From an uncultured Acidimicrobiales bacterium (GTDB lineage Bacteria; Actinomycetota; Acidimicrobiia; Acidimicrobiales; SHLQ01), in the NCBI GenBank assembly GCA_938041035.1, contig CALHYX010000089.1, forward strand, positions 1 to 64,000: a stretch of 64,000 nucleotides of DNA, given 5' to 3'. The notes under the pieces were generated by a model. The model had not been told where the DNA came from, searched no databases, and saw only the letters and a program-made list of their open reading frames with translations. Positions 7,576 through 16,307 of the stretch are shown in pieces. Each line of letters opens with the position of its first letter. Positions within the stretch are counted from its first letter, which is position 1. Both the position numbers and the translations under genes were made by a program.

Positions 7576-10500
7576 TCATCGGTTCGTCCACCGCCGTCGG
7601 CCCACGAGGACCGCGCCGCCCATCGCGACCAACACCAGGCCGAGGGCGACCAGCAGGCGGGAGTCGCTGCCGCTGAACGCCAGCGGTCCGGTGGGACGGA
7701 AGTTCGGGGCTGCCGACGGGGCCGCCGACGGGGGTGGCGCCACGCTCAGCGCAATCAGGACCTGATCGGTGTTGGAGTCGACGTCCGGGATGAGTTCGCC
7801 GTTGGGCTGACGCAGCGGCGCCCCGTTGCGGGTCGGGGTCGCGTCGGCGATTCCGGCCAGATTCTGGATGCCACCCACCGCCGAACCGTCCACGCGGAAC
7901 GTGATCGGGACCGCGAAGTCTTCGCCTGGCGCGATCGTCATGTCGGCGAGTTCGATCGTGGCTGTTCCATCCGTCTGGGTCGTCCAGTCGGCGTCGGCCA
8001 GGGTCAGTCCGGTGGGGACGTGGTCGACGATCGTCGGCTCGAGACCATCGACGTCGCCGCGGTTGGACAGCGTGATCACGAAGGTCACGTTGTCGCCCAC
8101 ATCCACGACGGACGGAGCGCTGTCGTCCAGCTCCATTCGCATCGCCAGGTCATACACCGGCCGTTGGAAGCCGAAGTCGACGGTGAGGTTGCTGTTGCCG
8201 TCGATTCGGTTCGGGTCGCCGTCGGGGTTCTCGTCCAGGGGTTCGCCGTCGCCGAGAGTCACGGGGCCGGCGAGCACCAGACCGTCGGGGCAACCGCAGT
8301 CGGCGCCGTCGTTGACATCGTCGACGTCGTCGTTCGCGTCGGTGGTGGTCGGATCGGACGGCAAGGTGCCAGCGAGCGGTCCGTCGGCATCCCACTGCGC
8401 GGGCGGTATCCCCACGAAGTAGTCGCCCGGTGCGAGCTCATCGAACACGTAGCGGCCATCGCCGTCGGTGACCGTCGTAGCGGCGGCGTCCTGTTCATCG
8501 ACCGCCCCGTCGCCGTTCAGGTCGTCCGGGTAGGCGGCGCCGTCGTCCACGGGGAACAACCACACGGCGACACCCTCGATCGGATCCTCGGCGGGGTCGA
8601 TCACACCGTCGTTGTCGGCGTCGAGCCACACCTGGTCGCCGACGCTGAACGTCGGTGCTTCGACGCCGGCGATATCGTGGTCGTCCTCGTCCCCGGCGGA
8701 GTTGTCGGTGACGTTGTCGGTTGGGTCGCCGGGTCTTGCCGGCTGCGGATCGTCGTTCACGGTGTCCGGGGTCGAATCAATGTCGGGAATCGGTGATCCG
8801 TCGGGGTAGGTGATCTCGGTGCCGTCGGCATCGGTCGCGGTCGCTGCGGCGATCTCGGCTGTGGTCCACAGCTGGGCCAGGTCGGCTTCCGGCGCTACCC
8901 GGAGGGCAACGTCGAGGGTCACCGTCTGTCCCGGTGCCACCGGCGCCGCCAGCGACGCCAGTCCGTCGGTGCCCTGGGCTTCCCAGGAGTAGGCGAGTGT
9001 CGCCGGGTTGAGCGCGGGGTCGAAGGGTTCCCATTTTTCGAGGTCGACATAGTCGACGACTTCGACGTCGCCGCTGTGCACCGACCCCTGGTTGGTGACC
9101 TCGATGGTGAAGGTCGCGATCGACCCGTGGGTGACCGGTAGTTCGGACTGCGCTGCGTCGATGACGGCCACGAGGGCGTTGTCGAGAACCGGCACACCCG
9201 CAACGTCGTGATCGTCTTCGTCGCCGGTCACGGGGTCGGTTCCGTCGCCATTGCCCGTGATGACATCGTCACCCGGGTCGCCCCAGGTGCCCGGTTGGGC
9301 GTCGTCGGCTATGTCGCCATCGGGGGTGGAATCGAGGTCGGCGAGCGAGCCGTCCGACGCATCACCATTGGTGGGGTCGAGATCGTCGTCGAAGTTCGAG
9401 ATCTCCGCCCAGTTGTCCAGCTGACCTCCGTGCGTCTCGGCCACGGTCAACACGATCGGAACCCGCACCGATTCGCCGAGGCGGAGCGCCCCCTCCGTGC
9501 TGATCGCCACGGTCGGGGTGGCGCCCGCTTCGGCGGACCACTCGTAGGAATAGGTGTCCCGGGAGCTGTCGTCCACCGTGCCGCCGGGGTTGATGCTCGG
9601 GTCGTACTCGAAGCCGGCCTGCACGTAGTCGGTGATCTCGATGGTGCGGACCGGCGCACCCTGGTTGGTGACCTCCAGTTGGAAGGTGACCGCCGTGCCC
9701 GCGATCACGGGGAAGGTGGTCGCCTTGGCATCTACGGTGTTGCGCAATGCGAGATCGTGAGGCAGGACCACGAACTCCACATCGTGGTCGTCCTCGTCGC
9801 CCGGGGTTGGCTCGTTGACGTTTCCGTCGCCGTCGGGGTCGTACCACGGTTCATCGTGACTGTTCAGCGGCGAATTCGGGTCGTCGGCCACCGCGGGGTC
9901 GCTCGGATCGGTGATGACGGGGTCGTCGTCGATTGCGTCGGGGGTCGAGTCGACGTCCACGACGTAGCCCGGCACGATGTCGCTCGGGTCGAGGTTGTCG
10001 TCGAAGGAGACGATCTCCGCGCCATTGGTGACGCTCGCAAGTCCAAGGTCCACGATGTCGAGGACGATGCCGAAGCTCACCGAATCACCGGCGGCCAGGG
10101 CGTCGATCGAGTAGCCACCGGCCCCGTCGTCGGTCACCGTGACCGGTTGACCTTCGCTGGTTTCGGTGGGCATCGTCGGGGCGGTGCCGGCCGTGTAGGT
10201 GGTGCCTTCAGGGATGTAGTCGGCCACCTGAATTCCAAAGGCCGGCAGTTGACCCTGGTTCACGACCGTAAGCGTGAATGCCGCCGTCGGCGGATCGGTC
10301 GTCACATCGACGACGAAGGGCTGGTCGGCGTCCAGGTCGTTGATGAGGGCGAGATCCCAGACCGGAATGCCGGCGACGTCGTGGTCGTCTTCGTCGCCGG
10401 TCACGGGGTCGGTGCCGTCGCCGTTGCCGGTGATGACGTCGTCGCCGGGGGCGCCTGGCCCGGTCGGCTGGGCGTCGTCGGCGATGTTGGTGTTCGGGAT

Positions 10501-13500
10501 CGAGTCGATGTCGACGAGCGTGCGGTCGGCACCATTGCCGTTGGTCGGATCGTCATCGTCGTCGAAGTTGGAAATCTCGGACCAGCCGACGAGCGGTGCT
10601 CCGTCCCAGTCCTCGGCGATGCGGAGTTTGATGGGCACGAGGATCGACTCGCCCGGTGCCAGGGTGCCGTCCGTGCGCAGCGATCCCTTGGGCGCGTCGT
10701 CGCCGGCGACTTTGCTCCAGGCGAAATCGAAGGTGTCGCCATCGCCAGAGTCGACGGTCGAGCCGTCCGGATTGTCAGTCGGGTCGTAACGGAAGCCGGG
10801 CTGAACGTAGTCGGTGATCTCCACGGTCTGCACCGGTGCACCCTGGTTGGTGATCTCGACGTTGAACGTCACGACCGTGGTACCGGGCGTGGCCCAGGTC
10901 TTCGGCGGGAACGCCTTCAGGTCGAGGGTCTTGATGAGGGCCAGGTCGAAGGCGATCACGAGGGCTTCGAAATCCTGATCGTCCTCGCCGGTGGTGGTGG
11001 AATCGACATCGTTGTCGCCGTCGGACGGGTGGATGGTGCCGTCGGCCACGAACTCGTCGCCGGCATCGGCATCGGGGGTCGAGTCGATGTCGTTCACCCA
11101 CACGGGGATCACGTCGCTCGGACTGCTGTTGTCATCAAACGCCGAGATCTCGGCGCCTATGATGTAGGGGGACGACGCAGTGTCGGTGATGGTCACGCCG
11201 ATGGTGAACGTCACCTCCTCGTCGGGGTCGAGGCCGTCGACTACGAAGGACTGCTGGTCGGCGCCGGGCCCGGCGCCGTCGTCGGCCACCGCAGCGGTGC
11301 CCGCAATGACGCCGTCCAGCGAGGCGAACTCCATGCCCGCCGGCAGCGTCGCGGCGACGGCGATGGCGTAGGCCGGGTTGAGGCCCTGGTTCTTCACCGT
11401 TATGTCGAAGGAGCCATCGATCGGGGAAACGAGTGGGTCGACGAGCAGAGGTTGGGTGGCGCTGCGCTCGATGATGAGCGCGAGGTCCCACAACGGGATA
11501 CCGGCGACGTCGTGGTCGTCTTCGTCGCCGGTCACGGGGTCGGTGCCGTCGCCGTTGCCGGTGGTGACGTCGTCGCCGGGGGCGCCTGGCCCGGTCGGCT
11601 GGGCGTCGTCGGCGATGTTGGTGTTCGGGATCGAGTCGATGTCGACGAGCGTGCGGTCAGCACCATTGCCATTGGTCGGGTCGTCATCGTCGTCGAAGTT
11701 GGAAATCTCGGACCAGTTCTCGAGCTCCAACGGAGCTGACGTGGTGGCGTCGTCGATGATCGACAAGGTGATGGGAATCGTCGCCGACTGCCCGGGCGCC
11801 AGCCCGCCGACCACCGTGACCACCGGAGCCAGCGGCTCCGATGCATCCCAGTTGTAGGCCCGAGTCACATCGCCGGTGGTGAACCCGGCGGTGTTGTCCT
11901 CGGCGTCAAAGGGTCGCCACATCGAGGCGTCGATGTAGTCCACCACGGAGAAGGTCTCGACAGCGCGTCCCTGATTGGTGACGGTCAGGGCAAAGGTCGC
12001 CGTTCCGTTGACCCAGTCGATGGAGGTGAGCGTCTCGGCGAGCGCCTGGTCGTACGGCAACGTGAAGACCGCGGGGTCGTGATCGTCCTCGTCGCCTCCG
12101 GTAAGACTCGATTCGTCGGTTTCGTCGTCGACCAGATCGGTCGACTCGCCGTCGCCGTTTCCATCGATGCCGTCCGGGGTCGAGTCGATGTCCACGACCC
12201 AGGCGGGTAGGGCGTCGTCGGCATCGGGGTTGTTATCGAACGCCGAAACTTCGGCCACGTTCCGGTACGGCTCGAGCGCCACGTCGTCGATGGCGTACAG
12301 AACCGAGAAGGTCACGGAGTCGCCGCCGGCAAGGGCATCTATCCGGAACGAATCAGGCGCCGCGGCCGTCACGACCGCAGACCCATCGGCCACCGGCAGC
12401 GTGGCGGGGTTGGTCGCCGAGTAGCTGGTTCCGGCGGCGGGATAGTCGGTGACGTCGATGAGGTACGCGGGCGCGGCGCCCTGGTTGGTGACGGTGATGT
12501 CGTAGGCGGCAACGGCCGGGCTGGCCACCATGTCGACGGCGGGGGAGACCGTCGTGGACAGCACCTTGATCAGCGCCAGGTCATAGAGCGGGAGGTACGC
12601 AGGGTCATGGTCATCCTCGTCCTGGCCGGCGATCTTGCCGTCCTGGTCGATGACGTTGTCCACGAGGTCAGCGTCCTCGCCGGCCGACGTCGCGTCGGTC
12701 CCGTCGGGGAAGGAGTCGTAGTCGAGCAGCACCGAGCCGGTGCCGGCGGCGGACGAATCGCCGTTGGCCGGGTCCTCGTCGTTGTCGAACCGCGAGATCT
12801 CCGATGTGTTCACCAACTGCACGGTCGAATCGGCGTCCACGCCGGGTGCCACGGTGAGGGTGAGCGGAATCACGAGGGTCTCGCCGGTCGCGAACACGTC
12901 GCCGGGGTTCACCGGGGTCAATGCGGCAACGGGGGCGAACGGGGTGGCAGTCCACGAGAACGTGAACTCCGCGGCTGCGGTCGAGCTGGTGTGCACGTCT
13001 CCGCCGGGGTTCGCGGTGAGGTCGAGGTCGGTCCACATCTCGTCATCGATGTAGTTCGTGATGTCGATATGGGCGACGTCGACCGCCTGGTTGGTGATCT
13101 CGATGAGGAAGTCGACGGTCGAGGTACCAGCGGTCAGCCAGTCGGCGTCCGGCGTCCACGCCGGGTCGATGATCTCGGTCAGCGCAAGGTCGTAGGGGAG
13201 GACGAAGCCGGCATCGAGTGAATGATCAACGCTGCCGTTGCCTCCGGTGCGGTGGGCGATCTCCGGGAGTCCGGAGCCCAGATCACCGGCGTCGATGCTG
13301 GCGTCGCTGTCCAGGTCGTCGTCGCCGCCCAGGTCGGCGCGGGTCGGTACCAGCAGTCCGAGCATCGCTGGATCGACGTTCGAGGTCGACGAGATGTCGA
13401 ACTGAACGACGTAGTCGACCCCGGGCTCGAGGCCGTCGAACGAGTTGAACGAATAGGCGCCGTTCGCGTCGGTCCTCGTGGTGGCGATGAGATTGTTGGC

Positions 13501-15510
13501 GGCGTCGCGCAGGGACACGGTGACGTTTTCGAGCGCCTGTTCGTTGGGGTCCTGCATGCCGTCCTGGTCGAGATCGAGCCAGGCGTAGTTGCCGATCTCG
13601 AGGGGCACCCAACAGCCTTCGATGTCGCCGATGCCCTGGCCTTTGCCCAGGTAACCGTTGCCGTCGGTCGGCCGGCCACCAAGAAAGAGGAGCAGTTCAT
13701 CGACGAGGGCGCCGGTCGTGTTGTCGAAGTAGTTGATGCCTCCCGAGACAAAGGCGCCGGGGTCCATTGAGGCAAGCGCCACCTCGTCGGTGAACGGGTG
13801 CACGTAGAGGCCGCCCTGGGCGGTCTCGGAGTGGCCGGTGGTGCCGGTCGCCGGGTAGCGCTCGGCGCCGTACCATTCGGCGTTGCCGCCGGGTCCGCCG
13901 TTGAAGTCGGCGGTGCTCGACGTCGCCGAACCGGTGGGAAAATTCGCGGATGCGTCGCAGCCGGCAACGCCAGGCCCTTCTATCACGTAGCCGCCGCCGA
14001 CGGCGCACAACCGGATGATGTCGCCTCCGCTCTGGTTTTCGCTGATGTCGTCGGTCGGTTCGGGTCCATAGCCGCCGTCGGGGTGCATGAGACTCGCCCG
14101 ATCGGCGAAGCCGAGGATCATCGAGCCATCGGTGTCGAGTTCGATGTCGGCCAGAATCGGCTGTTCACGCCAGACCGCCGCATTCCTGAAGTTGCTGGTG
14201 TCGCTGTTCCACGGATCAAACGTGCCGGAACCCGCTCCACATGTGGGGAACGAGCCGATGCAGCCGCGCTCGTAGCCGAGGGGCACCGAGGCGATATTGG
14301 CGCCGGCGGTCCCCGCGCTGATGGAGACGGGAACCACCATGGCGCGCAGGTCGGCGCGTCCAGCCGCCGAGTTCTCGGCGGTACAGACGATGCCGATCAG
14401 CAGCTGGTCGCCGTCGATCGCCTTCACGGCCCACGGGTACCAGTCGCTCGGGTTGGCGACGTCGGGGCAGCCCGGGTTGGTGAGCGGGATGTTCTTGACG
14501 AACGTCGGGTTGTTGCCGTCGCGCACAGGTCGAATGTCGTACACGGCGACCTGTCGCGCGCTCAGGTTGGTGGCGGCGAGGTACTGGCCGTTCGGGGTCA
14601 CGTCGATATCGCCGATGCCGGTCTTGCCGACGATCGCGAACGGTGCCGGGTCGCGAGTGAGCTCGTCGTACTCGCCGAGATCGCGAGCCGGGTCGACACC
14701 GAAGCTGGACCCGCCGAGCGAATCGAGGCCAACTTCGGACCAGTTGGCAGCGGTAGCGCCCGGGTAGGTGTTCCAGTACAGGCCGTCGAGGCCCTGGTTG
14801 CCGAGATCGATCATGCGCTGTAGGTGGGCGGACACGAAGAGCGTGCCGGTCCATTCGTCGAACGCAACTCCCCAGACGGAACCGAGATTCGACTTCTCGC
14901 CGATGCTGGCGACACCGCTCGAAAGGTCGTAGTCGGTCGCGACGACCACCTCCTGGGGGCCACCGGAGGATCGCAGACCGTGGACCACGCAGGTCGTGAA
15001 CAGCACTCCTTCGTCGCTGCCGCCCGAGGGGCACTGCGAAGGCGGGGTGACGCCAAACGTCAGCGTGTCACCGGCGGATGCGAACTGAATGTTGGTGCCC
15101 GAGTCGGGCCCGAGGAAGGCGTTGGTCCACCCGGCGGTCTCATCGGCGGGGTCGAGTGAGAACTGCACCCGGAACGGTCCGTCGCCGAGAGCATCGAGGG
15201 CACACGAATAGGTGGGGGGCGTGCCGTCGGTGACGGTGCAGGGAGCGACGGTGCCGGCGCGGTCGGTGGCGGTTACGGCGATGCCGTTCGGCGGGAAGAG
15301 CGCATCGCTTCCCGCGACGGCTTCGCCGGGGTCGATCGCCCCATCGGAGTCGGTGTCGACGAAGAACGATCCGGTGATCGGCAGGTCGCCCGCAGTCGCG
15401 GCCGCGGGAGCCGAGCCGACGAACGCGAGTAAGGCCGCCACCAGGGCGAGGGTGAGAACTCCGCTGAGCACGGCAGCGGAGCGGCGGGGGTCAAGACGTG
15501 AGGTTGCCAT
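7576..15510 (-). CDS. Giant secreted SdrD/DUF11 repeat surface protein
   Basis: This 2,644-aa protein starts with a Sec signal peptide (positive residues, then VLTLALVAALLAFVGSAPAAATA). About 600 residues follow that look propeller-like and contain a Ca-binding-like DTDSDGAIDPGEA. Next is an SdrD B-like domain (DLDQDGMQDPNEQ), eight DUF11/CARDB-like units of about 190 aa that each begin near (Y/W/F/H)DLAL, a second SdrD B-like domain (DADNDGVIDPAED), a ninth unit, a Pro/Ala linker, an LAFSGSD motif, one membrane helix and an RRR tail. The anchor resembles LPxTG signals but is atypical. It is very acidic. A role in adhesion or as a surface layer is inferred. The start is ATG 15510, with a 257-bp divergent gap to the UGSC gene. 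Confidence 0.88.
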   Translation of the reverse strand: MATSRLDPRRSAAVLSGVLTLALVAALLAFVGSAPAAATAGDLPITGSFFVDTDSDGAIDPGEAVAGSDALFPPNGIAVTATDRAGTVAPCTVTDGTPPTYSCALDALGDGPFRVQFSLDPADETAGWTNAFLGPDSGTNIQFASAGDTLTFGVTPPSQCPSGGSDEGVLFTTCVVHGLRSSGGPQEVVVATDYDLSSGVASIGEKSNLGSVWGVAFDEWTGTLFVSAHLQRMIDLGNQGLDGLYWNTYPGATAANWSEVGLDSLGGSSFGVDPARDLGEYDELTRDPAPFAIVGKTGIGDIDVTPNGQYLAATNLSARQVAVYDIRPVRDGNNPTFVKNIPLTNPGCPDVANPSDWYPWAVKAIDGDQLLIGIVCTAENSAAGRADLRAMVVPVSISAGTAGANIASVPLGYERGCIGSFPTCGAGSGTFDPWNSDTSNFRNAAVWREQPILADIELDTDGSMILGFADRASLMHPDGGYGPEPTDDISENQSGGDIIRLCAVGGGYVIEGPGVAGCDASANFPTGSATSSTADFNGGPGGNAEWYGAERYPATGTTGHSETAQGGLYVHPFTDEVALASMDPGAFVSGGINYFDNTTGALVDELLLFLGGRPTDGNGYLGKGQGIGDIEGCWVPLEIGNYAWLDLDQDGMQDPNEQALENVTVSLRDAANNLIATTRTDANGAYSFNSFDGLEPGVDYVVQFDISSTSNVDPAMLGLLVPTRADLGGDDDLDSDASIDAGDLGSGLPEIAHRTGGNGSVDHSLDAGFVLPYDLALTEIIDPAWTPDADWLTAGTSTVDFLIEITNQAVDVAHIDITNYIDDEMWTDLDLTANPGGDVHTSSTAAAEFTFSWTATPFAPVAALTPVNPGDVFATGETLVIPLTLTVAPGVDADSTVQLVNTSEISRFDNDEDPANGDSSAAGTGSVLLDYDSFPDGTDATSAGEDADLVDNVIDQDGKIAGQDEDDHDPAYLPLYDLALIKVLSTTVSPAVDMVASPAVAAYDITVTNQGAAPAYLIDVTDYPAAGTSYSATNPATLPVADGSAVVTAAAPDSFRIDALAGGDSVTFSVLYAIDDVALEPYRNVAEVSAFDNNPDADDALPAWVVDIDSTPDGIDGNGDGESTDLVDDETDESSLTGGDEDDHDPAVFTLPYDQALAETLTSIDWVNGTATFALTVTNQGRAVETFSVVDYIDASMWRPFDAEDNTAGFTTGDVTRAYNWDASEPLAPVVTVVGGLAPGQSATIPITLSIIDDATTSAPLELENWSEISNFDDDDDPTNGNGADRTLVDIDSIPNTNIADDAQPTGPGAPGDDVTTGNGDGTDPVTGDEDDHDVAGIPLWDLALIIERSATQPLLVDPLVSPIDGSFDITVKNQGLNPAYAIAVAATLPAGMEFASLDGVIAGTAAVADDGAGPGADQQSFVVDGLDPDEEVTFTIGVTITDTASSPYIIGAEISAFDDNSSPSDVIPVWVNDIDSTPDADAGDEFVADGTIHPSDGDNDVDSTTTGEDDQDFEALVIAFDLALIKTLDLKAFPPKTWATPGTTVVTFNVEITNQGAPVQTVEITDYVQPGFRYDPTDNPDGSTVDSGDGDTFDFAWSKVAGDDAPKGSLRTDGTLAPGESILVPIKLRIAEDWDGAPLVGWSEISNFDDDDDPTNGNGADRTLVDIDSIPNTNIADDAQPTGPGAPGDDVITGNGDGTDPVTGDEDDHDVAGIPVWDLALINDLDADQPFVVDVTTDPPTAAFTLTVVNQGQLPAFGIQVADYIPEGTTYTAGTAPTMPTETSEGQPVTVTDDGAGGYSIDALAAGDSVSFGIVLDIVDLGLASVTNGAEIVSFDDNLDPSDIVPGYVVDVDSTPDAIDDDPVITDPSDPAVADDPNSPLNSHDEPWYDPDGDGNVNEPTPGDEDDHDVEFVVLPHDLALRNTVDAKATTFPVIAGTAVTFQLEVTNQGAPVRTIEITDYVQAGFEYDPSINPGGTVDDSSRDTYSYEWSAEAGATPTVAISTEGALRLGESVRVPIVLTVAETHGGQLDNWAEISNFDDDLDPTNGDASDGSLADLDSTPDGDIADDAQPGTWGDPGDDVITGNGDGTDPVTGDEDDHDVAGVPVLDNALVAVIDAAQSELPVTHGSIATFTIEVTNQGSVHSGDVEVVDYVDLEKWEPFDPALNPATLAYSWEAQGTDGLASLAAPVAPGQTVTLDVALRVAPEADLAQLWTTAEIAAATATDADGTEITYPDGSPIPDIDSTPDTVNDDPQPARPGDPTDNVTDNSAGDEDDHDIAGVEAPTFSVGDQVWLDADNDGVIDPAEDPIEGVAVWLFPVDDGAAYPDDLNGDGAVDEQDAAATTVTDGDGRYVFDELAPGDYFVGIPPAQWDADGPLAGTLPSDPTTTDANDDVDDVNDGADCGCPDGLVLAGPVTLGDGEPLDENPDGDPNRIDGNSNLTVDFGFQRPVYDLAMRMELDDSAPSVVDVGDNVTFVITLSNRGDVDGLEPTIVDHVPTGLTLADADWTTQTDGTATIELADMTIAPGEDFAVPITFRVDGSAVGGIQNLAGIADATPTRNGAPLRQPNGELIPDVDSNTDQVLIALSVAPPPSAAPSAAPNFRPTGPLAFSGSDSRLLVALGLVLVAMGGAVLVGRRRWTNR
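10371..10585. repeat. Near-identical intragenic repeat, copy 1
   Basis: This 215-bp segment of the giant repeat protein gene matches 11502-11716 with only four substitutions, at a spacing of 1,131 bp (377 codons, two repeat units). It encodes the acidic WSEISNFDDDDDPTNG region and the TGDEDDHDVAGIP linker. Other repeat units are much more diverged, so this pair was recently duplicated or homogenised. Confidence 0.9.
11502..11716. repeat. Near-identical intragenic repeat, copy 2
   Basis: This is the partner of 10371-10585: 215 bp with four substitutions by direct comparison. It codes for the same acidic inter-unit segment of the surface protein. The spacing of exactly two protein repeat units suggests unequal crossing-over or gene conversion in register. 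Confidence 0.9.
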
Positions 15511-15767
15511 GAACCAGGGGTCGGGGCGCCGGCGCGTGACTTGAGGCACAAACCAGGTGTCCGAATGGCGTTCGCGTCCCCACGACGACCGGCCAAAACA
15601 CTGTTCGGACTGGAAAACACCGGGACTGCGACCTCTTGTTGCAACGTGGCTGAACGGGGTTCGAATCGGCCCGCTGGTGCGTTTCTGAACGGGGATCCCC
15701 GGACGGGTGAGACCGGAGTCCGGATCGCCGATGGGCGTAGCGGCGCGCCATCCGCAATGCTGAGGCG

Positions 15768-16307
15768 ATGGTTACGTATCTGGATCCGCGAGCGGCGCCC
15801 GGGCTTCCCGTCGACGCGTACGACCTCGCCCTCGCCGACCTCGACGCCCCGGTCACGATCGGGTTGCTCGCCAACGGGTTTCCCGACTCGGTGCGGTTCC
15901 TCGATCACGTCGAAACCGCGCTCCGCGCCGCACTTCCCGCTGCCAATGTCCGGCGCTATGACAAGGGCGACCCCACTTCGGTGTGCCCCGACGAGATGGC
16001 GACAACCATCGTCGAGGAATGCGAGGCGGTCGTCGCCTCGTACGGTCATTGAGGCAGCTGCACCACCGGCACCGTGCGTGACGGCGTTCTGTTCGCCCGG
16101 CGGGGGCTGCCTTCGGTCGCCCTCGTGACCGATGATTTCTGCGCTCAGGGTGATTTCGTGGCGCGAGCGGCGGGCATGCCGGAGGTCCCCCGGGTTCGGC
16201 TACCGCATCCGGTGGCTGGGACGGGCGACGCCGCCATGGCTGTCGTCTCGGCCGCGATCGTCCCGTCGATCCTGGGCGCCTGGACGGCGAGCGGGGAAGT
16301 CTCGTGA
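15768..16307 (+). CDS. UGSC-family predicted selenoprotein (in-frame TGA = Sec95)
   Basis: Read through one in-frame TGA at 16050-16052, this is a continuous 179-aa protein. The N-terminal half (TIGLLANGFPDSVRFLDHVE) runs into VVASYGH, then U95-G-S-C-T-T-G, then GVLFARRGLPSVALVTDDF, which is the layout of the UGSC family named for its Sec-Gly-Ser-Cys motif. The part after TGA stays open for 85 codons and has no credible start of its own. The 3' end overlaps the next gene by 4 bp (GTGA), indicating coupling. ATG 15768 follows a GAGG. If Sec is inserted, the U/C pair suggests a redox protein; the reaction is unknown. The alternative is a nonsense-mutated Cys homologue. Automatic annotation would give two fragments. 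Confidence 0.82.
16039..16078 (+). promoter_or_regulatory. Candidate SECIS hairpin around the Sec codon
   Basis: CGTACGGT at 16039-16046 can pair with ACCGTGCG at 16071-16078 (8 bp, one G-T), enclosing the TGA at 16050. An alternative smaller hairpin downstream pairs GCAC (16060-16063) with GTGC (16074-16077) around a 10-nt loop containing GG. Bacterial SECIS elements lie immediately at or after the UGA. I cannot decide which fold is used, and GC-rich DNA makes chance hairpins common. Confidence 0.35.

Noticed and set aside
9208..11739. Long open frame (843 codons) on the + strand
   Set aside because: It lies antisense to the giant surface protein and mirrors its GAC/GTC-rich repeats; long antisense frames are expected at this GC content. 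No domain or start signal supports it.
15511..15767. A gene or RNA in the gap between the giant protein and the UGSC gene
   Set aside because: Only a short direct repeat (CTGAACGGGG at 15650 and 15685) and small palindromes were seen; nothing reaches a credible RNA structure or reading frame.
15768..16052. Two separate small genes (94 and 77 codons) instead of one selenoprotein
   Set aside because: The second piece has no ribosome binding site and both halves align to one family across the TGA with the U-G-S-C motif at the junction.
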